DNA of 64,000 nt from Tetranychus cinnabarinus (taxonomy: Eukaryota > Arthropoda > Arachnida > Trombidiformes > Tetranychidae). How positions within the stretch are numbered: position 1 is the stretch's first letter; the number at the start of each line of letters is the position of its first letter. The notes beneath the pieces are model-generated. The model searched no databases and was not told where the DNA came from. It was given only the letters and a program-made list of their open reading frames with translations. The stretch is taken from NCBI GenBank assembly GCA_022266195.1, contig WHVY01000005.1:3162001-3226000 (forward strand), given 5' to 3'. Positions 50,201-59,430 of this stretch are shown here, piece by piece. The position numbers were made by a program, and so were the translations under genes.

Positions 50201-53200
50201 AACGCTTTCAATGAGTTGAAAACGAAGTTAACAACACCTCCTGTCCTTGCCCATTACGATCCAAACAAACAAACTCAATTAAGAGTCGATGCTTCAGGTT
50301 ATGGTTTAGGAGCGATTCTCTTACAGAAAAGTGATAATGGGTGGCATCCAATCGCTTTTGCAAGCAGAATCCTTAGAGGAGCTGAACTAAATTATCCGAT
50401 CTCGGATAAAGAGTGTTTAGCTATTGTATGGGCAGTTCAAAAATTTAGAGTCTATTTAGAAGGAATTAAATTCGAAGTAGTAACAGATCATTGTGCACTT
50501 TGTCACATTCACTCAAAAAAGAATTTACCCGCAAGATTACAACGTTATGCGATGGCTTTGCAATCATTTGACTTCACAGTTACTTATAAATCAGGCAAGA
50601 AACATGCAGATGTAGACTGCCTGTCACGTTACCCCATTGCAGACATTCCCGTAGACAATCTTAAAGATGAATGCGAGGAATTATTTACTATGTTAGTTGA
50701 GGAAACAACTGCAGAAAATTTTGACTTGATAACAAAACAACGACAAGACCCAAAATGTAGTAAAATACTAAATCAAATGGAAAATTTAGCTAATTTAGCC
50801 CCTAAGGAAAGAAAAAGAATGAATCGTTTTAGAATAGAAAATGGAACCTTATATAGACTAACAACAAATCATTATGGAGAAACTTGGAACGTCGTTCTCC
50901 CTAGAGAACTAATTCCAAAAGTTCTAGAAGAATACCACGATGCAATGATTTCTGGTCATCCTGGCTTGTTTTCAACTTACAATAAAATTAAACAATTTTA
51001 TTGGTGGCCACAGATGACTAAAGACATTACAAACCATGTTAAAAATTGCTTTACTTGTCAATTAGACAAACGAGGAAGTGGAACTTTAGAAGCTCCTTTA
51101 CAATCTATCGTTGTTAATAATGCATTTGATAAAATTGGAATAGACTTAGTTGGTCCATTACCAAAGTCTTACGGTCAGCAATACATTGTTGTCTGTACAG
51201 ACTACTTTACTAGATGGATAGAAGTAGAAGCTATCGGTGATTTGATGGCTGAAACAATTGCGGAATTTTTAGTTAATAAGATCTTCCTTCGTCATGGTTG
51301 TCCAAAAACAATCCTGAGTGATCAAGGTAGAAACTTTATCTCTTCCATTGTTGGAGAAGTTAAAAATTTTATGGGAAGTAAATGGTCCTTCTCAACATCT
51401 TATCATCCAGCAACAAATGGTTTGACTGAGAAAGCGAATCAAACCGTTTGTACAATGTTAACACACTATTGTCAGAATGATAACCGTAAAAAATGGGCAA
51501 GATTAATCCCGGTGATGGGATTTGCTTACAACACTAGCGTTAATAAATCTACCAAAAGTTCTCCCTTTTACCTATTGTATGGAAGACACCCTGTTCTACC
51601 AATAGACATTATTTTAAATACGAAAACGTTCAAAAGTTTACCAAAAACAGTTAGAGAATCCATTTCACAATGGCCTCAATTACGAGATCAAGCCAGACTT
51701 TACTCGATAGAATCAAAAGAAAACCAGAAGATTCAACACGATATGAAAAAACTTAGAGACTTCAATGTAGGAGAAGAAGTAATGTATAGAATTTATCAGG
51801 GATCAAAGAAGTTAACTCCCAAATTCTCAGGTCCATACAAAATAATAGAAAAGTTAGGAAAAACAACCTACAGAATTCTACCCTTAGGAGAAAAGGGAAA
51901 AATAAAAAGGGCTCATGGAAGCCAACTTAAACCTTTCCATAGACCAATACAAAGTTCACAAAAGGAAACTAGTATTAATAGAGTAGGAAAAATAAAACCT
52001 TATCGCTCTTCCTTATCAACGTCCTTAATAATTTTAATGGGACTAATTTGCTTAGTAGCTGGGCAAATTAACCCTTTCATAACCGGAGATACAATCTTAT
52101 GGAAAGAAACAGAACACAAACCTAGAAAAGCAACACAAGAAATAAGAATAATTTTAGCCTTCTCAAATCCTTGCAAAGAAATGCTAACTTATGACAGCGA
52201 CGAATGGGGCAAAATAACAAATAAATCAAACCCAAAATACGGATGTCCTATGAATAACCGCGTATGTCCATACGTGAGAACTTCTTTACATGCTCTAGAA
52301 GGGTATTGCTCCGAATTTATAGACACAAAATATATTCAACCGATTAGATTCATTCCACAAATTACATCTAAGGAAGATAGATCTCCACAGTTAATAAAAA
52401 GAGAACTTCTTACTGCGATAGCTGTTGGGTCAACAGCTATTGTGGTGGGCGGTGTGGTACTTACAGGAGTAGCATACATGTATAAAAGTGTCATGACACC
52501 TGACATCGATTTTAAACCCGTGTTGGAAGCCATTACAAAACAAGATGAAGAATACAAGAAAGCAATGAAAACACAGTTTGACCATTTAGTCAACGTTACG
52601 AAACTCCTGCATGAACAACAACAACAAATTGATATGATTAAAAAATTGATACCAGTTGTTTCCTTTCAAGCAGCTGATGTCATAACTGGTTCAAATACTC
52701 AGTTAATGACGATGCAAAAATTCAATGACAGTATAAAACAATCAAGACCAACAATAGATCGTAATTTCTTCAAGTCTCTAAAAATAAATTTGCAGTGTGA
52801 CGATTGTGACTTATCAGTAATTGAAAAAATCTCAGTAAAAGTTCACAATGAAAATAAATATCCAATATTAAGTTTGAACTTCACAACCTTTAGGCAAGAC
52901 CAGGTTACAAAAATCTTTCAAGCGGACCCATTTTTGTTATATAAAACCAATGCGACACATACATGTAAAATTAAATACAAAGGACCAGAATACCTATTAG
53001 TAAATACCACCACATACCAGTTCTGTGAAATTGAGGAAAGTGAGTTGAAGTCACCAAACCCTATTTTCACCAAAGTGTCAACTTGCCCAAATAAGTTCAA
53101 TAAAACACAGCTCTGGAGAGATGAGCATTGTGTCTCTAGAAACGTAAATGAAACAATTGTGGCGGAAAAAATTCAAGTTAAAAATATGGGTGATCATTAT

Positions 53201-53704
53201 TTGATTCATTGTGCAGGACATAAAATTGAAATATACTCAGGTACTTATTCATGTCCGAACCAAGTTATCAAACTATCAAAATATACCAATTTCAGTATCG
53301 ATGACATGAAGTACACTTCCACTAATTTTTTTCTTTACGTTAGAGGTCCCAGAGTAACTGAACATACTCAAGCAATAAATTTAAAACTATTTGAACCAAC
53401 TTATCAAGAAATCAATATACCAACATTAGAATTTGAACTCCTAGATACAGCTCATGAGAAAGTACTTTCTAGTTTCGAGAAAATCACTCTTACTTGGAAA
53501 TTTGATTATGTTAAATGGATTTCAATTTCACTATTAGTAACCATTTGCTTCTTGTTATGTTCTCTTAGCGTACGTTTTATGTTCACCCCAAAGCGAACAG
53601 TATACTCAATAGTTTACGATGAGAGGGATAACAGAACGAACAGAGTAGATAAAATAAGAGATAAAAGACAACCAGAAGTAATACCTTTACATAAATGCTA
53701 TTAA
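47267..53704 (+). CDS. Fused gag-pol-env polyprotein, 2145 aa, single uninterrupted frame
   Basis: Gag (~1-440): a retrotransposon-gag capsid region (LLEWLESFEASAAAL, then TGTAAKWY), a Gln/Tyr/Pro-rich stretch, a CCHC knuckle (CYQCNGVGHKKTDC, ~315) and an Arg/Ser-rich basic region. Protease: DTGS at ~488. Reverse transcriptase ~690-870 with FIDD as the YXDD-type active site. RNase H ~1000-1120 (VDASGYGLGA). Integrase ~1215-1560: HHCC zinc finger, then the catalytic D, D and E with 35 residues between the last two, and a GPY-type C-terminus. From ~1578 the frame runs straight into an env-like part: a hydrophobic signal segment, ~20 cysteines, a possible basic cleavage site (IKR, ~1711) before an Ala/Gly/Val-rich fusion-peptide-like stretch, and a membrane anchor at ~2083-2105 with a ~40-residue tail. 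No stop or frameshift separates the parts. Confidence 0.93.
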   Translation: MSENKEAQVSAMTKKSKERQPVNQFIHISNFSGDNEGEDLLEWLESFEASAAALEWDDETKLKALPAYLTGTAAKWYRCCIKTLKEEEKPKTFDQLEAKMVKGLAPSNYRNSLMRELNEKRQQPGQSAFAYAYDIRDLCRKINPKMDENLVHSFIHRGLNPAVKTRMDLLSTNNDLDFDTRLSHAERSVGEIKFLEDSGEDHPLHKQISSLTEQLTNLTEQFECIQMNLESRRRERDYSRNDNRFRQTTYQYQAPQPRPTYQPRYQNQSYSNPSYSNQSYQNRYQPRYQPPYTQTEPKRVNFTPDENSMNLNQSLHCYQCNGVGHKKTDCPSRPIAPRSAGWSRETNVGESWRSPHYSRRQAYEEQPQTSSSYRRRGYTPDKNLSKSPPRSMRPPREESPSTSTARRRYRSPSPRARRRSKSRSKSPTNERKTKVVKAVYRGYSDEEDDDDGDVRRQVLSIISKIHKRKRDLTFANMKIKGKTVECLVDTGSQITILTKEIINKLELDYSKYKGPTNLTAGNAPLNVLGETYQNIIIHDALNEVEIKTPIIILNQLPCNIKGIIGFDVLQTGKFWIDCANAKLVINQAPARKIKLLEKALAKLLAERDDNSTVTTRMSARSSITYPGDFGDNFSLISESKPSVKELVVSSMIQELKLEVNNEIKRETRRNLEKLIEKYRPAFAATAKELGFSNVFVHQINTGNHPPISQKPYRMSEEKRKIAENSINELIDEGIVVPSCSPWASPIVLVAKKGTEEVRLCVDYRKLNEITVKDKFPLPNIQDYLDSLQGMKYFTLLDLRSGYHQMALDPADQPKTAFVTPSGLYEYTRLPFGLANGPSSFMRMMSIVLGGLIYNTCLIFIDDLLIFSKNEEEHLERLETIFRRLTRAGLTLKPNKCSFFKQKILYLGHIVSEQGQEVDPEKIQKVQQFPTPRTVRDIKSFVALCSYYRRFIKDFALIARPLTNLTRKDLPFEWGPAQENAFNELKTKLTTPPVLAHYDPNKQTQLRVDASGYGLGAILLQKSDNGWHPIAFASRILRGAELNYPISDKECLAIVWAVQKFRVYLEGIKFEVVTDHCALCHIHSKKNLPARLQRYAMALQSFDFTVTYKSGKKHADVDCLSRYPIADIPVDNLKDECEELFTMLVEETTAENFDLITKQRQDPKCSKILNQMENLANLAPKERKRMNRFRIENGTLYRLTTNHYGETWNVVLPRELIPKVLEEYHDAMISGHPGLFSTYNKIKQFYWWPQMTKDITNHVKNCFTCQLDKRGSGTLEAPLQSIVVNNAFDKIGIDLVGPLPKSYGQQYIVVCTDYFTRWIEVEAIGDLMAETIAEFLVNKIFLRHGCPKTILSDQGRNFISSIVGEVKNFMGSKWSFSTSYHPATNGLTEKANQTVCTMLTHYCQNDNRKKWARLIPVMGFAYNTSVNKSTKSSPFYLLYGRHPVLPIDIILNTKTFKSLPKTVRESISQWPQLRDQARLYSIESKENQKIQHDMKKLRDFNVGEEVMYRIYQGSKKLTPKFSGPYKIIEKLGKTTYRILPLGEKGKIKRAHGSQLKPFHRPIQSSQKETSINRVGKIKPYRSSLSTSLIILMGLICLVAGQINPFITGDTILWKETEHKPRKATQEIRIILAFSNPCKEMLTYDSDEWGKITNKSNPKYGCPMNNRVCPYVRTSLHALEGYCSEFIDTKYIQPIRFIPQITSKEDRSPQLIKRELLTAIAVGSTAIVVGGVVLTGVAYMYKSVMTPDIDFKPVLEAITKQDEEYKKAMKTQFDHLVNVTKLLHEQQQQIDMIKKLIPVVSFQAADVITGSNTQLMTMQKFNDSIKQSRPTIDRNFFKSLKINLQCDDCDLSVIEKISVKVHNENKYPILSLNFTTFRQDQVTKIFQADPFLLYKTNATHTCKIKYKGPEYLLVNTTTYQFCEIEESELKSPNPIFTKVSTCPNKFNKTQLWRDEHCVSRNVNETIVAEKIQVKNMGDHYLIHCAGHKIEIYSGTYSCPNQVIKLSKYTNFSIDDMKYTSTNFFLYVRGPRVTEHTQAINLKLFEPTYQEINIPTLEFELLDTAHEKVLSSFEKITLTWKFDYVKWISISLLVTICFLLCSLSVRFMFTPKRTVYSIVYDERDNRTNRVDKIRDKRQPEVIPLHKCY

Positions 53705-53813
53705 AATAAATTTTGGGAAATAATCATGGTGATGGGAAATGATAAAATTGAATAAAAACAAAAAACACAAAATTGAAAACAAAACAAAAAAAACTAATAA
53801 GACAAAAAAAAAC

Positions 53814-54077
53814 GCCCGGTGATTGGGCTATAAAAAAAACACTAACTAAATTCTATTAATGACAAAGCTAAAAGATAAAAGTGAAAGCCCGGTGAGTGGG
53901 CTGGAAAAAAAAATGATAACACAAACACCCGGTGATTGGGGTATAAAAAAAATAATAAAATTAAGTGCCCGGTGATTGGGTTGAAAAAAAATAATAAAAT
54001 TAAGTGCCCGGTGATTGGGTTGAGTCTAAAATGACCAGAGATGGGTCATAAAAATAAAAGTCCCGGTGATTGGGACT
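53814..54077 (+). promoter_or_regulatory. Array of seven small hairpins with shared GGTGATT-type loop
   Basis: Sites: GCCC-GGTGATT-GGGC (53814-53828); AGCCC-GGTGAGT-GGGCT (53886-53902); ACCC..GGGT (53927-53942); TGCCC-GGTGATT-GGGTTG twice (53965-53984, 54005-54022, with a G-T wobble); ATGACC-AGAGATG-GGTCAT (54031-54049); AGTCCC-GGTGATT-GGGACT (54059-54077). Stems change in a compensating way while the loop stays constant, which is the pattern of selected RNA structure. A-rich linkers separate them. Two more lie in the leader (46925-46966). Confidence 0.75.
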
Positions 54078-54082
54078 GATTA

Positions 54083-54114
54083 ATCATTTTCTTTTCTTCT
54101 CTTTTATCTAACAG
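54083..54114 (+). promoter_or_regulatory. Strong splice acceptor before the exonuclease ORF
   Basis: A long pyrimidine tract (TTTTCTTTTCTTCTCTTTTA) leads to TCTAACAG, AG at 54113-54114, one base before the ATG. Errantiviruses express downstream ORFs from spliced RNA, so a spliced mRNA for this ORF is likely. Confidence 0.6.
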
Positions 54115-54115
54115 G

Positions 54116-55327
54116 ATGGAGAGAAATCAGCCGAGATGGAGAAATGCTAAATATTCAGACGGAGATAATGAAAGGAAACCTATTTTATTGTATCAACACT
54201 ATTTGCTCCTGTCCTGCTATGCTTGGAATTTCGTCAATAGTTATGGAGTTAGCAAGAAAACAATCCCAGGGTGTAAAATGTCAGGAACTCCACCAAAAAT
54301 GCATAAATTCACAAAACTAACGATAACAGCACACACCCAAAGAGCGATAAACCATGCCCATAATTTTCTTATCAAAGAGATTAAAGAAATTGCAGGTAGA
54401 ATTAAAAGGAAGACTGGCAGATCGAGATGGATTGAACTCACTCCGATACCATTATTCCACTGCAGTTTATGCTTTGCCCCTGACCATCCAAAAATTGAGT
54501 GTAAAAACTGTTCATTTTGCTCAAGCAACACCCATTTTAGGAAAAATTGCCCTGATTTGATTAAACGAGTAGGACAAGTTATGTTACAAATCCAGCCTGT
54601 TATCAAACCTGTTAACGCAAAAAGAGAAGAAAGAAGACAACTTCGACGAAAATTAAGAAGAGAGTTTACAGGTAACATTTGGTACAAGATACCCGGAAAA
54701 TATGATCCAAAAATTTTAGAAAAATTAGAACCAATGGGTTCCCCATCTTTACCTACATTGTCATTGGACATGGAAGGAAATGGAAGTGGAGGTGTCGGTA
54801 ATATCCATATATCTGGATGGTTTGGAAACATAATACGAATTCAAACAATATACTACGTTGAGGTTAAATCAGAATACTCATTTTACGCAAATACCAAGAT
54901 TACGGGATTACAACCCAGCGATTTAGCTACAGGTGTACCTTTTCACATAGTACGTAAAACGGTGTTAGAAATTTTAAGAGGAAAAAGAGTAATCACCCAA
55001 GGAGACGGTGATTTAAGGTTATTGAAATTTACTCCAGGTCACTTGATGGATAACGACATTACCTGGATTGATTTACAATCACTATGGCCTGGTCAACAAC
55101 CGTTAGGGTTAAATTATGTTGACAAATTCTTCTTCCCCGAGAATCCTAAATTGAAACGCGATGATCCAACAAATACAATCGCTGGACATTCTCCAGAAAG
55201 AGATGCGAGAGTTACTCTACGAGGATATATGGAGTATTTAAAACTAGCAGACTATATAAATTACGTTCCAAGCTCAGAAACCATAAGACGAATGGTCAAT
55301 TCCAATTTATCCATTAACGACTGGTGA
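54116..55327 (+). CDS. Retrotransposon accessory protein: two CCHC zinc knuckles plus DEDDh 3'-5' exonuclease
   Basis: 403 aa. Residues 1-110 are basic and unrecognised. Two CCHC knuckles follow: C116-C119-H124-C129 and C132-C135-H140-C145. A Lys/Arg-rich linker (~165-185) leads to an exonuclease fold at ~212-375 with all five DEDDh residues: D218 and E220 (LSLDMEGNG), D299 (QGDGDLRLL), and H358 and D363 (GHSPERDARVTLRGY, H-x4-D). The ITGL..SDL....PFHIVR stretch before D299 and the D319 Leu-Trp region match the ISG20/REXO4 branch. Such enzymes trim RNA or single-stranded DNA 3' ends with two metal ions. This enzyme is not part of the usual gypsy gene set; capture of a host REXO-like gene is my inference. 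Expression is probably by splicing into the acceptor one base before the ATG. Motif identification is strong; activity is untested. Confidence 0.85.
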   Translation: MERNQPRWRNAKYSDGDNERKPILLYQHYLLLSCYAWNFVNSYGVSKKTIPGCKMSGTPPKMHKFTKLTITAHTQRAINHAHNFLIKEIKEIAGRIKRKTGRSRWIELTPIPLFHCSLCFAPDHPKIECKNCSFCSSNTHFRKNCPDLIKRVGQVMLQIQPVIKPVNAKREERRQLRRKLRREFTGNIWYKIPGKYDPKILEKLEPMGSPSLPTLSLDMEGNGSGGVGNIHISGWFGNIIRIQTIYYVEVKSEYSFYANTKITGLQPSDLATGVPFHIVRKTVLEILRGKRVITQGDGDLRLLKFTPGHLMDNDITWIDLQSLWPGQQPLGLNYVDKFFFPENPKLKRDDPTNTIAGHSPERDARVTLRGYMEYLKLADYINYVPSSETIRRMVNSNLSINDW

Positions 55328-55444
55328 AACGCCATGCATATTAATCACACATTTTCATTGTTTAACATATAATTTTCCTATTATTAATCCATATTTTAGT
55401 TTATATTTACAGAACGAGGACGTTCTTTTGGTGCCCCGGTCAAC
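55328..55444 (+). other. 3' untranslated segment before the 3' LTR
   Basis: It contains a short hairpin, GAACG-AGGA-CGTTC (55413-55426), and GCCCCGGT close to the LTR. A classical purine-only polypurine tract is not apparent; AGAACGAGGACG is the nearest match. Confidence 0.4.
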
Positions 55445-56130
55445 TGTGAGAAAACTGGTCTTAACCAGTTTTTTGTTTAGTAACTACCTTTCCCTACCTC
55501 CAGTAGGTAGGGAAAGGCCATTATTGGCGCAAATTTTGGAGGTCGGCCATTTTATGCGGGAGAAGATTTTCTCCCTTATCCTGCATAAAATGGCCGACAA
55601 TCTCTTTGTTCGTGGCCAGAAATTGGACCCTGCGGAAGCCCTGTTCGGGTAAATAGTGAACTTAGTAATGCCAACCAACTATGTACACCTTAACCAAGTG
55701 CTAATTTGACTAGTTTTATACCCAACAACTGAAACAGTGTAAAGTGTTAATACTTGAATTTGTGAATGAATTGGTATTGTATTGAGATTCATTTGATGAC
55801 TAGTTATGACTAGATTTGTGATTTCAGTAACAAGGACTTCTATCCACCAGTGATTCAACATTAGTGTAGTGAATTAAAGACGCAACCCGGACTATTGAAA
55901 GTGATTGTGACCTGAACTTAATAAAACTGTATTCACCAACAAAACTTTCAGTGTTAATCTAAGAGATTCATCCTCCTGAGTGATCTTAAAACTACCTTTG
56001 TATTCAAATATTCTCATCTCTTTCAATATTAATTCTCTCTTATCTTGCTTGATGATTGTAATCCTTCATTTTATAAACCATACTGATGTAATACAAATAA
56101 AACTCATTCGATTCACCGATCTGGCTTCCA
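55445..56130 (+). repeat. 3' LTR, 686 bp
   Basis: Reads identical to 44765-45450 at an offset of 10,680. Ends CTGGCTTCCA, followed by the target duplication CAGG. Confidence 0.96.
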
Positions 56131-56134
56131 CAGG

Positions 56135-59100
56135 TAAATAAAGTTAAAATGGTGAGACGCTTAAAATCTGTCAAATAGGAGTCAGTCAACAGATGAAAAA
56201 GGAGAGAGAAACAAAAATCTGTAGCTAACTTTGTTTTTCCTATTTTTTGTGTTGATCCAGGTCTTGAAATTAGTTTCTCAAGCGTTCAAGTTAGCCTAAG
56301 GCAAGGCTGCTTTTTTACCGTCCATCCATACAAGTTGAAAGTCAACTAAACCTAGTACAGAAAGCAGTGTAATGGTGAGGGAAGACAGAGAAGCAAAGTA
56401 AACAGCACAACTCTAATGGTAAAGTCAAAGTTGTCAAAATGGTTTGAGACCAAAACTCGTAAACCGTTGACCCAAACATGGTTAAGATCCGAGGCTTAAT
56501 TGAAGGAGGCTGGAAGAAGAAGAAGAAAAAAGCAAATTAAAAGACTGACAACAAGAAAGATGGTAAAGATGAATGGAAAATTGTCCACAAAAAGAAGGCT
56601 CTACAATACTAGAAAAGGTTGAGATTTAAAAGACTGTTTCATGCTGATTGTCACAAAATTAGGTAATATGGTTGGACCCTGTAATTATGAGCTCCTGTTT
56701 TAACAAGTAAAGTCAGTTAATAATCCAGAGGAAAAGTGAGAGACCAAGTTGAATGGAAAGGTAGAAATGGAAGTGGGGAAGGAAACTAATAATAAAAATG
56801 ATAGGCAGCAAATTTACTTGTAAGGGTAGTCATAATTACAGGAAGAACCATTTTCAAGAAATAATCATTGAGGTAAAAAAACAGGTAATCTGTACATGCA
56901 TAATAATGCGACACAGAAATGCAATCATCACATCTCATCATCATTGTCATTACCATTATCATCATTATCGTCATTTCTATTCATTCACTTTTTCTCATTT
57001 TGCTATGTTTTTTGTAACTCTTGGCTTTTGAAACCTGGTTTGAAGAGGCTCTTTGATGCTACGATTTCATAAACTTGCTAAGGCTTTGCGCAAGTTGAAA
57101 TTGTGATCAACTCTGATTGTGAATTGCTATTGATTGGGATTGATTTACATCAAATTGTGTAAAAAGTTGAGCAGAAACGTTAATCTAAATCGATTTGTGT
57201 GAATGCACTTTTTGTAAGAGTTAATCAAACTTGGCCTTCAACAGCAATCTTAATCTGGTTAAACCTTTTCCCTTCAATGTCCTAAATAAATGAATTTAGC
57301 TCAGAATATAGTTGAACCTCTTCAATCAATTTTCAAAATGAAAAACTAATATTAAATCTTTCTTCATCATCACTAAACCTCCCTACTTAATTGTCAACAT
57401 TTTGTTCAAGGGTTAGATTGTTGAAAAGAGTCAATAGCTGATTTGGGTTTTCACTTCATTATTATCATCAACGCCAAATGTATTGGATAGGCATTATCAT
57501 TGATTCAATGTGATTTTGATTAGAGTGGAGCTCAATCTAGATAATCTGCATGAAATGTAAAACCAATAATTAACTTTAAAGATTAATTTCATTATAAAAC
57601 TATCATTATAACCAGTGAATAAATCTGTTGCTTCATTTGAATAACTTGAATATGGCTAGGGAAAATGGCAATTGAACGACAATAATTAAATAGATTAATC
57701 AAGATCGTTCAATCTATCACTCTCTACTTCGCCTTCTTATAAGATATGAGATAACACGAATCTGACCTGATCATGACCTAAATTTTGACCTTCTCCCCAC
57801 CAGTTAACCAGTAAATCGTCAAAACGACAAAATTAAAAACAAGAAAGAATAAAATTCTTAAGGCAAATCAGTATCAATTGCAATTACCATTAACAAGAGT
57901 TGACTGGTTGTAACCCGGGCTACTGGTTTACATTGAGAAAAGAGGAGAAATCAAATGATCATGATGATGGGGGGATGATGATGCTTTGATGATGATGATA
58001 ATTGTAAGAGAAGGGCAAGAATGTTGAAAGAGCATGGAGAGGAATAACGATAAGACCTGATTCAACTGGTTCTTGAAGCTTAACATCAATTTAAACCAGA
58101 AATACATTCATCAATACGATTCCAGAATAAGTGCAATACGAGCAAGGAACAACTTTATCATCTGTAAGTCCATTTGAGTCAGTTTATTCAATTGCTGTCC
58201 TTTTTCATGGTCCATTCAAATTTCCAGACTTGGATGAAGAGTTAGCTACATAAAGAGGAAGACACAAAAAAACAAAAGAAGGTGATTAATGAGAAAGCTT
58301 AAATGAAAGGTTAAGAAATGGTCAAAGAAAGCAAATGGTTAATTTTCAATTTGATTTATAAAGGTCTCCATCTCTTGTGAAGGTAAAAACATGAAGCATA
58401 AAAAAAGATTGAATAGCTAAAGATGTACCTTTCGGAACAGATTTTCAGATATTGTCTTTAACGTAATTAAAAATTAATCTCAACATCTGTAGTTGCAACT
58501 TACCTTGACTTTTGTTACATCAACATGTGTTGTAGAGAAAGTATTTATTGTCTTTCTTCTTATGCCTTTCCTTTCCTTTTTCATTTCACCCTTGGTCATT
58601 GAAGCATAAGATACAATCATTTGGCGGTAACTGCACTCTACTCTGATTCAAAGCAGCAACACAAGTATTATCATCTTTTGTATATTCATCATCATTATCA
58701 TCACCATCATTAGTTGTCCCAAGATTGACAGCGTATTTTTTACCCGCCAATAGACCAACAAAGATCTCAACTTGAGTAGGTCTGACTAACACCTTTGACG
58801 AGTTAACTGGATCCGGTAGTTTATTGAGAAAGGTTGGCTGTTTGCTTCTGTAACATCTTGAGCAATTGAAAAGATAGTCCAAAAAAATGATTTAGAGTTC
58901 ATCGTTAACTATAAAACAAGACTCAAGCTTATAGCATTGCATAGATTGATCTTGGCTCGTAATAGAGACAGTTTGCAATGAAGGGTACATCTACGTTGAC
59001 AAATTTTGAGAAAAATCTCACTCTACTGTTCACTTTTGATCAATGATTCAGCCATAAATACAGATGAATCCAGAAGATGTAAGCATAAAATTGACCAAGA

Positions 59101-59428
59101 TCATGACAATTATAGAAAGTAGACTTGATCATCCAGCATTCAAACGTATTTAACCATTTTCTGCGAATCTCACGGCAAAATCCGGTAAAAAGGATTTACA
59201 TGACACTTTTTTGAATCAAAAAATGGAAAAAAATTTTATCCAAACTTTTAAATAACATTAATTAACTGTTAATTGCTAACAAAACAATCAGAAATATTTC
59301 CGTATAAACCGTTTAAATACGCTGATTCCATCTAGTGGTGATAAATCAATCTAATCAAATTGCTTCTTGAGGAAGAGAAAGTCTGTTTTCAACACTTACA
59401 TACATTAAGCATCTTAATTAGAGATTAA
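56135..59428. other. Intergenic flank, mostly without recognised genes
   Basis: A/T-rich, with GATGAT/CATCAT runs. A 98-codon minus frame at 58586-58882 includes LNKLPDPVNSSKVLVRPTQV and VEIFVGLLAG, with a weak resemblance to the start of ligand-gated ion channel extracellular domains and a possible GT donor after GLLAG. No further matching exon was found, so I do not call a gene. Confidence 0.4.
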
Positions 59429-59430
59429 TA

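Larger units (their letters stand above)
44765..56130 (+). mobile_element. Complete LTR retrotransposon, gypsy/errantivirus type, with env-like and exonuclease ORFs
   Basis: The element is 11,366 bp, bounded by 686 bp direct LTRs (44765-45450, 55445-56130) that begin TG, end CA and read the same base for base. A 4 bp target duplication, CAGG, flanks it (44761-44764 and 56131-56134). Order: 5' LTR, primer binding site, repetitive leader, small transmembrane ORF, one gag-pol-env frame, hairpin array, exonuclease ORF, 3' LTR. Domain order RT-RNase H-integrase and the env-like C-terminus place it with Metaviridae/errantiviruses. Identical LTRs and unbroken long frames imply a very recent insertion. 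Confidence 0.96.

Noticed and set aside
53814..54077. Regularly repeated CCCGGTGATTGGG units look CRISPR-like at first sight
   Set aside because: Spacing is irregular, linkers are A-rich and similar, each unit is a small hairpin with changing stem, and the context is a eukaryotic LTR element.
54241..54831. 196-codon frame on the minus strand
   Set aside because: It is the antisense shadow of the exonuclease ORF, with no motif or domain of its own.
58586..58882. Possible ligand-gated ion channel exon (minus strand)
   Set aside because: Only a faint likeness (LPDP, VRPTQV, then VGLLAG); no Cys-loop, transmembrane exon or matching neighbour was found.
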